Shown piece after piece: positions 43,980-53,835 of a DNA stretch of 64,000 nucleotides (its first letter is position 1; each line of letters opens with the position of its first letter). The notes beneath the pieces were generated by a model. That model was not told the DNA's origin, searched no databases, and saw only the letters and a list, made by a program, of their open reading frames with translations. Position numbers and translations under genes: made by a program. Source of the stretch: Caldicellulosiruptor bescii DSM 6725 (lineage in GTDB: Bacteria > Bacillota > Thermoanaerobacteria > Caldicellulosiruptorales > Caldicellulosiruptoraceae); NCBI RefSeq assembly GCF_000022325.1, contig NC_012034.1, forward strand, positions 1,258,501 through 1,322,500, given 5' to 3'.

Positions 43980-45611
43980 TTGGGGATGGTTAGTTTGACA
44001 GAGTTTAAAAGGTTTTGTATTGAATTTGACTCTGGTAGTGATGAAGTATTAAATTTTGATGTAGTGATTATTGGAACAGGCGTTGCAGGGCTATACACTG
44101 CAGTCAATCTTGACAAAAGGCTAAAAACTGCTCTTGTAACAAAAGAAACCATGCAGGTTAGCAATACCAATTTAGCCCAAGGCGGGATTGCAGCGCCACT
44201 TAGCCATGATGACAGCCCTGACATACACTACATGGACACAATAAAAGCAGGCAGCGGTCTTTGTGATTCGCACATGGTAAGAATTTTGGTTGACGAGGCT
44301 ATTGAAAATATAAACATTTTGCTTAAGATGAATATTCCATTTGATTTAGATGACGAAGGGGAGATTATTTTAGGTCAGGAAGGAGCACACAGCCGAAGAA
44401 GAATAATTCATGCAAGTGGTGATGCAACAGGAAGAATTGTGTCTGAGCATTTAGGACATGTAGTTAAGTCATATGAAAACGTTACAATATTTGAAAATGC
44501 TTTTCTGGTTGATATACTCACCGATGAACAGAACACTGCCATAGGAGTTTTGCTAAAGATAAATAATAAGAATGTCATTTTATTTGCAAAAAACATTGTT
44601 CTGGCATCTGGTGGCTATGGATATTTGTACAAATACACAACCAACCCTGAGGTGACAACAGGCGATGGCTGTGCTGCAGCTGTAAGGTGTGGAGCAAAGG
44701 TTGTGGATATGGAACTTGTGCAGTTTCATCCTACAGTGCTTTATCATGAAAAAAACAAGAGCTTTTTAATATCAGAGGCAGTAAGAGGAGAAGGTGGTCT
44801 TCTTTTTAATAGTTTTGGTGAAAGGTTTATGCCTAAGTACCATCCTCTTGCAGAGCTTGCACCAAGAGATATTGTTTCTCGTAGTATATACTTTGAGCTG
44901 CAGAGGACAGGTTCTGAAAACGTATTTCTTGACATTACTCATCTTGATGCTAACTTTATAAGAAAGAGATTTCCTAATATATATCAAAAATGTTTGGAAC
45001 TTGGTATCGATATTACAAAACAGAGAATTCCTGTTGCACCTGCTCAGCATTATAGTATGGGTGGGGTGCTTTCTGACGAGTTTGGCAGAACCACTGTAGA
45101 AAACCTTTTTGTATGTGGTGAGGCAGCAGGGACACGTGTTCATGGAGCAAATAGGCTTGCATCAAATTCACTTTTAGAAGGTCTTGTTTTTGGAAGAAGA
45201 ATAGCTCAATATATCAATGGCAGGTTACAAAAAAATGTAAAACATATAGCAATCTATCATAGAAGCTTGAGTAAAAAGGATTTTGATTTGAACGTAGCTA
45301 CCGAGATTGAAGGTTTGAGAAGTAAAATGAGTGAGCATGCAGGGATTGTGCGAACAAGAGAAGGACTTGAAAAATTGATAGATTACATTGTCTCAAGGTT
45401 AGAAATATTGAATACAATGAAACTCAGCACTCAAAAAGAGATAGAATATTATAACATGCTTATGATAGGATACATCCTGGCAAATGCTGCGCTTATGAGA
45501 AAAGAAAGTAGAGGCTCTCATTACAGAAAAGATTTTCCGTATCAGGACGATATTAACTGGAAAAAGCATTTGGTATATTCAAACATTTATGGATGGGAGG
45601 AAATTTTTTAA
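43980..45611 (+). CDS. nadB: L-aspartate oxidase
   Basis: NadB is an FAD enzyme that oxidises aspartate to iminoaspartate. In an anaerobe fumarate is the likely electron acceptor. The FAD loop is VVIIGTGVAGLYTAV, with SNTNLAQGGIAAP, the active-site HSRRRIIHASGD and AGTRVHGANRLASNSLLE. About 20 residues precede the Rossmann fold, more than usual; ATG at 43986 or TTG at 43995 are possible starts. nadC begins at the base after its stop. Confidence 0.95.
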   Translation: MGMVSLTEFKRFCIEFDSGSDEVLNFDVVIIGTGVAGLYTAVNLDKRLKTALVTKETMQVSNTNLAQGGIAAPLSHDDSPDIHYMDTIKAGSGLCDSHMVRILVDEAIENINILLKMNIPFDLDDEGEIILGQEGAHSRRRIIHASGDATGRIVSEHLGHVVKSYENVTIFENAFLVDILTDEQNTAIGVLLKINNKNVILFAKNIVLASGGYGYLYKYTTNPEVTTGDGCAAAVRCGAKVVDMELVQFHPTVLYHEKNKSFLISEAVRGEGGLLFNSFGERFMPKYHPLAELAPRDIVSRSIYFELQRTGSENVFLDITHLDANFIRKRFPNIYQKCLELGIDITKQRIPVAPAQHYSMGGVLSDEFGRTTVENLFVCGEAAGTRVHGANRLASNSLLEGLVFGRRIAQYINGRLQKNVKHIAIYHRSLSKKDFDLNVATEIEGLRSKMSEHAGIVRTREGLEKLIDYIVSRLEILNTMKLSTQKEIEYYNMLMIGYILANAALMRKESRGSHYRKDFPYQDDINWKKHLVYSNIYGWEEIF

Positions 45612-46448
45612 ATGCTGAATTTTTTGGTGATTGATAAAATTATTAGAGATGCACTTATAGAAGATATGCCATATGGAGATATTACAACAGACTTATTAAT
45701 TCCACAAGAGAGCACGTCGAGTGCTGTTTTATTGGCTAAAGAGAGCGGAATTTTATGTGGAATAGATGTGGCAAAGAGAGTATTTGAGATATTAGACTCA
45801 AACATAAAATTTGAAAAGTTAAAAACTGATGGAGACAATATTCAAAAAGGTGATGTTTTGGCCAAAATACAAGGGAAAACACGAGCAATCTTGATGGGTG
45901 AAAGGCTTGCTTTAAACATTCTTCAAAGGATGAGCGGTATTGCAACGTTTACAAATATGCTTGTCCAAAAGGTGAAAGGATACAGGGCAGCTGTCACTGA
46001 TACTCGAAAGACCATTCCTCTTTTGAGAATGCTTGATAAATACGCTGTTTTTGTCGGTGGTGGAAAAAATCATAGGTATTCCTTATCTGATGCAGTGCTA
46101 ATTAAGGATAATCACATAAAGGCTGTTGGGAGTATAACAGAGGCTGTAAAAAGAGCAAAAGAGAATGTCCCACATACAATGAAAGTCGAAGTAGAAGTGC
46201 GTAATATGCAAGAGTTTGAAGAGGCATTGGCTGCTGGTGCAGATATAATTATGCTTGACCATTTCACAGTTGATGAGATGAAAATGGCTGTTGAGAAAGC
46301 TGAAGGAAGAGTTTTAATAGAAGCATCGGGAAATATAAATATTGATAGCATTGAAGAGATTGCAAAAACAGGTGTTGATATTATTTCTGTTGGTTCTATT
46401 ACCCATTCAGTAAAAAGCCTTGATATTAGCCTTGACTTTGTAGACTAA
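45612..46448 (+). CDS. nadC: Nicotinate-nucleotide pyrophosphorylase (carboxylating)
   Basis: NadC converts quinolinate and PRPP to nicotinate mononucleotide. The 278 residues include ERLALNILQRMSGIAT, TRKTIPLLRMLDKYAV, GGGKNHRYSLSDAVLIKDNH and the EASGNI block. The GGGAGG ribosome site lies in the end of nadB. It completes the three-gene nad set; the molybdoenzyme gene that follows after 22 nt is probably in the same transcript. Confidence 0.97.
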   Translation: MLNFLVIDKIIRDALIEDMPYGDITTDLLIPQESTSSAVLLAKESGILCGIDVAKRVFEILDSNIKFEKLKTDGDNIQKGDVLAKIQGKTRAILMGERLALNILQRMSGIATFTNMLVQKVKGYRAAVTDTRKTIPLLRMLDKYAVFVGGGKNHRYSLSDAVLIKDNHIKAVGSITEAVKRAKENVPHTMKVEVEVRNMQEFEEALAAGADIIMLDHFTVDEMKMAVEKAEGRVLIEASGNINIDSIEEIAKTGVDIISVGSITHSVKSLDISLDFVD

Positions 46449-46470
46449 AGTTTTTTGGAGGCAAACTCTT

Positions 46471-48402
46471 ATGAAAAAAAAGACATTTTGTCCACTTGAC
46501 TGTTTTGACAGTTGTGCGATTGTTGCTCAGGTTGAAGATGGGAAAGCAGTAAAACTATACGGTAGTAAAGACCACCCTATCACTAATGGTTTTTTATGCC
46601 CGAAAGGTTATAGATTGCTTGAGAAGGTTTATTCAAAAGAAAGGATAACCACTCCTCTTTTGAGGGTCAAAAATGAATTTCACCAAATTTCCTGGAATCA
46701 AGCTCTTGACATGATTGCAGAGCAAATAAAAGAGATTTTAAAAAAGTACAACTCAAGTGCCATTTTATACTATAGTGGAGATGGGTATGAAGGATATTTA
46801 AGAAATATTGAAAGGCTATTTTTTGATTATTTAGGTGGTGCGACATACTCTGAAGGGAGTTTGTGCTGGGGAGCAGGTCTTCTTGCCCAAAAAATGGATT
46901 TTGGAAATTCGCTTTGTCATTCACCGTTTGATATTTTTAATTCTAACTGGATTGTTCTTTGGGGAAGAAATGCTATATGGACAAATCTTCATCTTTTTTA
47001 TTTTGTCCATATGGCAAAAAAACAGGGTAAAAAAGTAGCAGTGATTGACATTTACCCTACCGAAGCGTTTAAGATAGCTGATATTGGGCTGATTATAAAT
47101 CCTGGGTCTGACTCTTACCTTGCCTATGGAGCAATAAAATATATATTAGAAAATGGGAAGGAAGACAGAGAATTTATCGAAAAGTATACCATTGGATTTG
47201 AAAAGGTAAAGGAGATTGCAAGTAGAATAACATATGAAGAGATAGAGAAAAAGTGCGGTGTGAGTAAAAAAGATATAGAAAACATTGTAAATATTTACAT
47301 TCAAAAACCTGTATCAACTTTTATTGGATATGGTCCGCAAAGATATACAAATGGAGTAAATACAATTAGAACAATTGACTATCTTGTTGCAATCTCAGGT
47401 AATGTGGGAATAAAGGGCGGAGGTTCAAACTTTGCTAACAGGTTCACTCAAAATTTAGCTTCAGTTTTCAAAGACGATAACAGGGCTGTGAATAAGCGTT
47501 TTTATAACAGAGCAAAACTTGGTGAATATCTAAAAGACCAGCAAAACCCGCCGATTGAGATGATTTATATATCTGCTGGAAATCCTGTTTCGCAGTGTCC
47601 TGACTCAGATTTGGTATTTAGGGAACTTCAAAAAAGATTTGTGGTTGTTGTTGATATGTTTTTGACAGCGACAACGCAAGCAGCAACCATTATACTTCCT
47701 GCTGCAAGTTTTCTTGAGAAAGAAGATGTGTTTGTGCCGAATATGTGGCATGATTATATTGGGGTTTCTGAGAAGGTTATTGAAAACATCGGTGAGTCAA
47801 AGTCAGAGGTTGAGATAATAAACCAGCTTGCAAAAAGGCTTGACTTGGATTTTCCTATAAAATCAGAAAAAGAGTGGGTAGAATATGTAAAAGCTCATTT
47901 TGAGAAAGCTTTAAATATTAAATTTGACAAATATTTTGTGCGTGCAACCAAAATGGAAGTTCCATGGGAAGATAAACTATTTGCAACAAAGAGCAAAAAA
48001 TTTGAATTTGAAAATGAAAAGATGGGTGTAGCTGTGCCAACTATAGATGAAAATAAGATATTAAAAAACCAGCTCAGACTTGTGACCGTTCATTCTCAAA
48101 AAACATTGCATTCTCAGGAGTTTTTTGAAAGAAGACCAATTGCTATTTTTAATATTGAGGATGCAAAGAGACTTGGAATTGGAAATGGCGATAAAGTGCT
48201 TATTTACAATGGCTGTGGAAGTTTTGTTGTTGAAGCAATTTTGAAAATGGATATAAAAAGAGGTTATATAATTGTTGAAGAAGGTTATCAAAACCAAAAT
48301 ATTGAGACAATAAACTCTTGCATTTTTCCCAAGACAGCAGAGATGGACAGTCAAGCAGCATTTAATTCAAATTTTGTATTTGTGAAAAAGGTGGCAACAT
48401 GA
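46471..48402 (+). CDS. Molybdopterin oxidoreductase (MopB family)
   Basis: This 643-residue molybdopterin enzyme binds an N-terminal [4Fe-4S] cluster through CPLDCFDSC (C7, C11, C15) and C43 in FLCPKG. Domain blocks include the IVLWGRNAIWTN dinucleotide region and YISAGNPVSQCPDSD. C132 in EGSLCWGAG is close to where the metal ligand usually lies. The C-terminal cap domain (about 520-643) is complete. No electron-transfer or membrane subunit is adjacent. The substrate is unknown; polysulfide, thiosulfate, formate or another redox pair cannot be told apart here. mobA overlaps its end by four bases. Confidence 0.85.
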   Translation: MKKKTFCPLDCFDSCAIVAQVEDGKAVKLYGSKDHPITNGFLCPKGYRLLEKVYSKERITTPLLRVKNEFHQISWNQALDMIAEQIKEILKKYNSSAILYYSGDGYEGYLRNIERLFFDYLGGATYSEGSLCWGAGLLAQKMDFGNSLCHSPFDIFNSNWIVLWGRNAIWTNLHLFYFVHMAKKQGKKVAVIDIYPTEAFKIADIGLIINPGSDSYLAYGAIKYILENGKEDREFIEKYTIGFEKVKEIASRITYEEIEKKCGVSKKDIENIVNIYIQKPVSTFIGYGPQRYTNGVNTIRTIDYLVAISGNVGIKGGGSNFANRFTQNLASVFKDDNRAVNKRFYNRAKLGEYLKDQQNPPIEMIYISAGNPVSQCPDSDLVFRELQKRFVVVVDMFLTATTQAATIILPAASFLEKEDVFVPNMWHDYIGVSEKVIENIGESKSEVEIINQLAKRLDLDFPIKSEKEWVEYVKAHFEKALNIKFDKYFVRATKMEVPWEDKLFATKSKKFEFENEKMGVAVPTIDENKILKNQLRLVTVHSQKTLHSQEFFERRPIAIFNIEDAKRLGIGNGDKVLIYNGCGSFVVEAILKMDIKRGYIIVEEGYQNQNIETINSCIFPKTAEMDSQAAFNSNFVFVKKVAT

Positions 48403-48995
48403 AAAATTTATTTATTTTGGCGGGTGGAAAGTCAAAAAGGCTTGGATTTGACAAATTATATCTTAAGATTAGTAATCAAAGTGTTATACAATTAATAGAC
48501 AAGAGTATAGGTGGACTTTTTGACAAAAAGTTTATTGTGGTAAAAAATGGGCATATAGAGTTTGAAGGGTTTGAGGTGATAAAAGATAAAGTTAATATAG
48601 ATGCACCTGTTGCAGGTGTTTTGACAAGTTTGATGGTTACAAGAACAAATAAGAATTTTATAATAGCATGTGATATGCCGTTTGTGAAAAAAGAACTTGT
48701 AGAATATATGCTAAGTTTTGATGGTTACGATGCAGTTGTTCCTTATTATAATGGCTATTTTGAGCCTCTTTTTTGTGTATATACTAAAACATTTTTAGAA
48801 AAAGCATTGGATTTTATAAACAAGGATATATTTTCTCTTTCTACTATCTTACAGAACTCAAATGTAAAGAAAATTGAACTTGACGAAATTTTGAGATTCG
48901 ACCCTTTTTTAGAAAGTTTTAGAAATATAAATACTCAATCTGATTTGGAGGAGGCAAATGAAAGGTTTAGAAGATCTCTTTCTAACCAGGTTTGA
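48399..48995 (+). CDS. mobA: Molybdenum cofactor guanylyltransferase-like protein
   Basis: MobA adds GMP to molybdopterin to give the bis-MGD cofactor. The 198 residues begin with the nucleotidyltransferase loop LAGGKSKRLGFDK (8-20), followed by IDAPVAGVLTSL and IIACDMPFV. It overlaps the molybdoenzyme gene by an ATGA, so cofactor and enzyme are made together. Its end overlaps the NUDIX gene by 38 nt. Confidence 0.88.
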   Translation: MKNLFILAGGKSKRLGFDKLYLKISNQSVIQLIDKSIGGLFDKKFIVVKNGHIEFEGFEVIKDKVNIDAPVAGVLTSLMVTRTNKNFIIACDMPFVKKELVEYMLSFDGYDAVVPYYNGYFEPLFCVYTKTFLEKALDFINKDIFSLSTILQNSNVKKIELDEILRFDPFLESFRNINTQSDLEEANERFRRSLSNQV

Positions 48996-49554
48996 TTTAG
49001 AAAGATTACCAATAGCTACAGATTTAATTGTTAAAGAGGTTACTGTAACAATAGAAGATAGAGAATTCTTTGAATATGTTAAAAGCAAAATAAATGTTGA
49101 TAGAATAGGTGAAGTGGTGTTTGCGATAAAAGATGGTGAAGAAGTGCTTGTTGTAAGACAAAAAGAGTATCCTGATAAGGTTTACAGGATACCTTCTGGT
49201 GGCATCGGTCTTAACGAGGATGTGGATGAGGCTTTGAAAAGAGAAGTAAAAGAAGAGCTTGCACTGAATATTAAAGATTTTTTGCTGATTGGAGTGATAA
49301 AGTATAATCTTCTCTATTTGCAAGAACATTTCGATTTTTATTCGTTTGTATTTTTAATTGAAAAGTATGAAAATGATAATCTTGCAAAAACTGATGGCGA
49401 AATTTCTGAAGCAATAAAAATTTCTTTTGGTAAATTAAAAAATCTTTGTGATATCTTGAAAGAACAAAGAGGTTTTTGGGGTGACTGGGGCAAGTTTAGG
49501 TTCTATTCTACTTATCTTGTATATGAGTACCTTGTACGAAGGAAAATAAACTAA
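48958..49554 (+). CDS. NUDIX hydrolase
   Basis: The Nudix box is GGIGLNEDVDEALKREVKEE, with the REVKEE core intact. The 198 residues include an N-terminal domain of about 60 residues that I do not recognise. The substrate (a nucleoside diphosphate derivative) is not evident. GGAGGAGG precedes the ATG, which lies inside mobA. rlmI follows after 21 nt. Confidence 0.88.
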   Translation: MKGLEDLFLTRFDLERLPIATDLIVKEVTVTIEDREFFEYVKSKINVDRIGEVVFAIKDGEEVLVVRQKEYPDKVYRIPSGGIGLNEDVDEALKREVKEELALNIKDFLLIGVIKYNLLYLQEHFDFYSFVFLIEKYENDNLAKTDGEISEAIKISFGKLKNLCDILKEQRGFWGDWGKFRFYSTYLVYEYLVRRKIN

Positions 49555-49575
49555 AAAAGAGGTGTTGTTTGGAGT

Positions 49576-50745
49576 ATGGCAAAAGTGTTTTTGGCAAAAG
49601 GGAAAGGACTGAGAGTAGAGAGCGGTCATCCATGGGTTTTCAGGCATGAAGTACAGAAGATAGATGGGGAGTTCGAGGATGGGGATATTGTTGATGTGTT
49701 AAATTTTAAAGGGAAGTTTGTGGGAAAGGGATTTATAAATTCCAAGTCTCAAATACTTGTAAGACTTCTTACACGCAAAAATGAGGAGATTAATATTGAC
49801 TTTTTTAGAAAAAGAGTTCAAGATGCCTGGGAATACAGAAAAAGTATAGGTTATACACAAAATTGCCGGCTTATATTTGCTGAGGCTGATTTTTTACCAG
49901 GACTTATTGTTGACAAGTTTGGTGATGTTCTTGTAATGCAGACATTATCAAAAGGTGTTGACAAATTTAAAGATAAGCTGGTAGAAATATTAGTTGAGGT
50001 TGTCAATCCAAAAGCTATATATGAAAGAAATGATGCAAGGGTAAGAGAGATTGAAGGACTTGATTTGAGAAAGGGGTTTTTATATGGCAGCTCACCTGTG
50101 GAAGTTGAGATAGAGGAAAATGGTATTAAGATGATAGTGGATATAGAAAATGGACAAAAAACAGGATATTTTTTGGACCAAAAAGAGAACAGGGTTGCAA
50201 TAAGAAACTTTGTAAAGGATAAAGTTATTTTGGACTGTTTCTGTCACACAGGAGGATTTACAATAAACGCTGCCAAGTTCGGTGCATCAAAGGTCATAGG
50301 TGTTGATATCTCAGATACAGCAATTGAACAAGCAGTAAAAAATGCTAAGTTAAATGAGGTTGAATCAAAATGTGAATTTGTGGTTGCAAATGTTTTTGAT
50401 TATCTGAATGAACTTGACGACAAAAAAGAAAAATACGATATGATAATACTTGACCCTCCGGCATTTGCAAAAAGCATACACACTTTGGAAAATGCAAAAA
50501 GAGGTTATAAAGAGATAAACTTGCGAGCTATGAAGATACTCAAAAAGGGTGGAATTCTTGTGACCTGTTCATGTTCACATTATATGAAGCCAGACATATT
50601 TTTTGAGGTTATTAAAGATGCTGCAATAGATGCAAAAAAGACGTTAAGGCTCATTGAGTACAGAACACAGGCGAAAGACCATCCATATCTTATTAGCTAT
50701 GAAGAGTCTCTGTACCTCAAATGTTTTATTTTTCAGGTTCTATAA
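49576..50745 (+). CDS. rlmI: Class I rRNA large-subunit methyltransferase (RlmI/RlmK type)
   Basis: This 389-residue SAM-dependent methyltransferase has an N-terminal PUA domain (VFLAKGKGLRVESGHPWVF). The SAM fold includes DCFCHTGGFTINAAKFGA, and the catalytic loop is ILDPPAFAKS. CSCSHYM follows. The family makes m5C in 23S rRNA. AAGAGGTG precedes the ATG at 49576. The next gene starts after 25 nt with its own strong ribosome site. Confidence 0.92.
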   Translation: MAKVFLAKGKGLRVESGHPWVFRHEVQKIDGEFEDGDIVDVLNFKGKFVGKGFINSKSQILVRLLTRKNEEINIDFFRKRVQDAWEYRKSIGYTQNCRLIFAEADFLPGLIVDKFGDVLVMQTLSKGVDKFKDKLVEILVEVVNPKAIYERNDARVREIEGLDLRKGFLYGSSPVEVEIEENGIKMIVDIENGQKTGYFLDQKENRVAIRNFVKDKVILDCFCHTGGFTINAAKFGASKVIGVDISDTAIEQAVKNAKLNEVESKCEFVVANVFDYLNELDDKKEKYDMIILDPPAFAKSIHTLENAKRGYKEINLRAMKILKKGGILVTCSCSHYMKPDIFFEVIKDAAIDAKKTLRLIEYRTQAKDHPYLISYEESLYLKCFIFQVL

Positions 50746-50770
50746 GATTTACAAGGAGGCTAACTGTAAA

Positions 50771-52138
50771 TTGAATTTGCCAGAAGAATTTTTGTCAAAA
50801 ATGAGAGAGATTTTAAATGATGAATTTGACCAGTTTATAAAAATATATGACTTTGACAGTTATAAAGGTTTTAGGGTCAACACTGCCAAAGTTTCAGTCA
50901 AAGAGTTTATAGATAAAATGGGAATTGAATTTGAAAGAATTCCATGGTGTAAAGATGGTTTTTTCTACACTGAAGAGTTAAGACTGAGCAAACACCCATA
51001 CTATTTTGCTGGGCTTGTATATATTCAGGAACCATCAGCCATGTTTCCGGTTGAGGCTTTGGATGTAAAGGAAGGCGAAAAAGTTTTGGACTTGTGTGCT
51101 GCACCTGGGGGAAAGAGCATTCAGATAGCAGCAAGACTTGGTCAAAATGGATTGCTTATATCCAATGATGTAAAACCATCAAGAATCAAGGCGCTTGTAA
51201 AGAATGTTGAAAATCTTGGGCTTACAAATGTTGTCATTCTGAACAACAAACCAAAAGAGATAGCGGAAAGCTATGGTGCATATTTTGACAAGATTTTAGT
51301 TGACGCACCTTGTTCTGGTGAGGGAATGTTTCGCAAAGACCCAACGGCAGCCAAAAAGTGGACTTCCAATCATCCTGAAAAGTATGTCAATCTGCAGAGA
51401 AGTATAATGACAGAGGTGGATGAACTTTTGAAAGTGGGTGGTGAGATAGTATATTCCACCTGTACGTTTGAAGTAGAAGAGAATGAAGGAATTATTGACT
51501 GGTTCTTAAAAAAACATAAAAACTATGAGGTTGTTGAGATAAAAAAATATGAGGGTTTTTCGGATGGAATTGAGATAAATGGCAATGAAAATTTGAAAAA
51601 AGCGGTGAGAATTTACCCGCATAGGGTCAGAGGCGAGGGACATTTTATTTGCAAGTTAAGAAAGGTGCGAGAAAGTGGATTTGAGTGGACTTTTCAGCCA
51701 CAAAGATTAGAGGTGGACAGTGAGGATTTAAAAATTTTCGAAAAGTTTTGTAATAAATACTTGAACATAGACTTAAGTAACTTTAAAGATAGGGTGTTTT
51801 ATAAAAAAGCAAACAAACTGTATTTGGGTTTTGACGGACCTTTTGATAAAATAACACCGCTTCGAAATGGTCTTTTGCTTGGAGAAGTTTATAAAGGAAG
51901 ATTTTATCCTTCTGCTCATTTGATTGCGAGTTTAAAGTGCGAAAATCTCAAGGTTGCTATTAACTTTTCTCAAGAAGATGAAAGGTTGTGGAGGTATTTA
52001 AAAGGCGAGACGATAGAGAACAAAGAAAATCTGAATGGATTTGTAGGGATATGTGTAGATGGCTTTACTCTTGGTTGGGGTAAAGCAGAGGGACATATAA
52101 TAAAAAATTATTTCCCAAAAGGATGGAGATTAGAATAA
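50771..52138 (+). CDS. rsmF: RsmF-type rRNA cytosine-C5 methyltransferase
   Basis: This 455-residue protein of the NOL1/NOP2/Sun family has the SAM motif LDLCAAPGGKSIQIAARLG. Two catalytic cysteines lie in VDAPCSGEGMFRKDP and YSTCTFEVEENE. A C-terminal PUA-like domain is present. TTG at 50771, after AAGGAGG, is taken as the start, because a longer reading would overlap rlmI by 92 nt. Confidence 0.93.
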   Translation: MNLPEEFLSKMREILNDEFDQFIKIYDFDSYKGFRVNTAKVSVKEFIDKMGIEFERIPWCKDGFFYTEELRLSKHPYYFAGLVYIQEPSAMFPVEALDVKEGEKVLDLCAAPGGKSIQIAARLGQNGLLISNDVKPSRIKALVKNVENLGLTNVVILNNKPKEIAESYGAYFDKILVDAPCSGEGMFRKDPTAAKKWTSNHPEKYVNLQRSIMTEVDELLKVGGEIVYSTCTFEVEENEGIIDWFLKKHKNYEVVEIKKYEGFSDGIEINGNENLKKAVRIYPHRVRGEGHFICKLRKVRESGFEWTFQPQRLEVDSEDLKIFEKFCNKYLNIDLSNFKDRVFYKKANKLYLGFDGPFDKITPLRNGLLLGEVYKGRFYPSAHLIASLKCENLKVAINFSQEDERLWRYLKGETIENKENLNGFVGICVDGFTLGWGKAEGHIIKNYFPKGWRLE

Positions 52139-52140
52139 AA

Positions 52141-52842
52141 ATGAGGCTTGACAAGTTTCTGACTCACTGTGGTTTTGGTTCACGAAGTCAGGTTAAAAAG
52201 TTAATAAGAGAAGGAATTGTAACTGTAAATGGGAAACAAATAGTTGAAGTTGATTTTAAGATTAATCCTGAAGAAGATATAATAGAAGTTGATGGAAGAG
52301 TTGCAAAGTTCAGTAAACAGATTTATATCATGATGAACAAACCGAAAGGTTATGTGTGCTCAAATGAAGAGCTGGCATCACTTACAGTGTTTTCACTTAT
52401 TTCTGATGATTTAAAGTATCGAGATTTGCATACAGTTGGAAGGCTTGACAAAGACGCAGAAGGTCTTTTGATAATTACAGATGATGGTGAATATACGCAC
52501 AGAGTTATCTCACCCAAAAAAAGAATTGAAAAAGAGTATTTAGTAAGGCTTGAAAAAGAGGTGGATGAGGAAAAGCTGAATGAGTTTGAAAATGGTATTA
52601 TCTTAGATGATGGTTATAAGACACTTCCTGCAAAATATACTATTATTGATAGTACCACAGTCAAATTGTGTATATATGAAGGTAAATATCATCAAGTTAA
52701 AAGGATGTTCGAAGCAATTGGAAATAAGGTGGTGGACCTAAAACGTCTGAGAATAGGAGGTCTTAATTTAGACCAAAGTTTAAAACCGGGTGAATACAGG
52801 GTGATGAAAGTGGAAGAGGCTTATTTGGTGTTTGGTAAGTAA
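52141..52842 (+). CDS. Pseudouridine synthase of the RsuA/RluB family
   Basis: The N-terminal S4 domain begins MRLDKFLTHCGFGSRSQVKK, and the catalytic Asp lies in VGRLDKDAEGLLIITDDG. The protein has 233 residues. It places a pseudouridine in 16S or 23S rRNA; the exact site is not known. The ATG at 52141 fits the family start better than the one at 52123 inside rsmF. Confidence 0.94.
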   Translation: MRLDKFLTHCGFGSRSQVKKLIREGIVTVNGKQIVEVDFKINPEEDIIEVDGRVAKFSKQIYIMMNKPKGYVCSNEELASLTVFSLISDDLKYRDLHTVGRLDKDAEGLLIITDDGEYTHRVISPKKRIEKEYLVRLEKEVDEEKLNEFENGIILDDGYKTLPAKYTIIDSTTVKLCIYEGKYHQVKRMFEAIGNKVVDLKRLRIGGLNLDQSLKPGEYRVMKVEEAYLVFGK

Positions 52843-52866
52843 AAAGAGAGGAGAGGTAATTGAAAG

Positions 52867-53451
52867 ATGAAACAGGTTGAGTTAAAAAATCTTGTTAAGG
52901 TTTCAATCTTTGGTGCTTTAGCATTTGTTGTAATGCTAATAGAATTTCCTTTAGGGATATTTCCGGAATTTTTAAAGCTTGATTTTAGTGACTGTATAGC
53001 ATTGATAATTTCATTTGCTCTTGGACCTGCTTGGGGTGTGGGTGTTGAATTTTTGAAAAATGTACTTCATCTGTTTGTTACCAAAACGGTCGGGATAGGC
53101 GAATTTGCTAACTTTATGATTGGCGGCTTTTTTGTGTACATTGCAGGATACATATATGCCAAGAATAGAACTAAAAGAGGTGCTGCAGTAGCTCTTATTA
53201 TTTCTACCATTGCATTTTCTATCTGGGCCGGTTTGCTAAACTACTTTGTGCTTCTCCCTCTTTACGAAAATGCTTTGAAATTTCCAATCTCAGAGATAGT
53301 AAAAATTGCTTCAAAGGTAAATGGTCTTGTGACAGATAAGTTTACATTGATTTTATTTTCAATAATTCCTTTTAATTTGGTAAAAGGTACAATAATTTCA
53401 GTGGTTACTTTTGTTATTTATAAAAGGTTGTCGAAGATTGTAAAAAGATAG
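52867..53451 (+). CDS. ribU: Riboflavin ECF-transporter S component (RibU)
   Basis: This 194-residue membrane protein has about six helices. The RibU pattern is clear: FPLGIFPEFLKLDFSD, LGPAWGVGVEFLKNVLH and VGIGEFANFMIGG. It binds riboflavin outside and works with a shared ECF energy module encoded elsewhere. No FMN riboswitch lies in the 24-bp gap before it. AGAGGAGAGG gives a strong ribosome site. Confidence 0.9.
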   Translation: MKQVELKNLVKVSIFGALAFVVMLIEFPLGIFPEFLKLDFSDCIALIISFALGPAWGVGVEFLKNVLHLFVTKTVGIGEFANFMIGGFFVYIAGYIYAKNRTKRGAAVALIISTIAFSIWAGLLNYFVLLPLYENALKFPISEIVKIASKVNGLVTDKFTLILFSIIPFNLVKGTIISVVTFVIYKRLSKIVKR

Positions 53452-53463
53452 GAGATGAAAATT

Positions 53464-53814
53464 ATGGGTGTTTATTTTGAAAATGAATTTGGAAAGATAG
53501 AGATTACCAATGATTGCATTGCTACAATAATAGGGCTTTCGTGTATGGAAAGCTATGGTGTTGTGGGTATGGTATCAAAAAGTGTAGCAGACGGGATAGT
53601 TACACTTCTTGGCAGGGAAAACTTGCAAAAAGGTATAAAGGTTATGGCGGAAAATGGTATTGTTAACGTTGATATTCACATAATTGTGGAGTACGGCACC
53701 AGAATTCCTGTTGTTGCTGAAAATATCAGAGAAAGAGTTTCATATGCTATTGGAAAATACACAGGTCTAAAGCCGGGAACTATAAATATCTTTGTAGATG
53801 GTATTCGTTTGTAA
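53464..53814 (+). CDS. Asp23/Gls24 family envelope stress response protein
   Basis: The protein of 116 residues is an Asp23/Gls24 family member (YloU type), with FGKIEITNDCIATIIGLSCMESYG and NVDIHIIVEYGTRIPVVAENI. ATG at 53464 follows AGATAGGAG; the ATG at 53455 overlaps that site. It lies just before the YloV-like gene, the standard pairing in Firmicutes. Confidence 0.92.
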   Translation: MGVYFENEFGKIEITNDCIATIIGLSCMESYGVVGMVSKSVADGIVTLLGRENLQKGIKVMAENGIVNVDIHIIVEYGTRIPVVAENIRERVSYAIGKYTGLKPGTINIFVDGIRL

Positions 53815-53835
53815 CTTGCTGAGGAGGATTGGACT

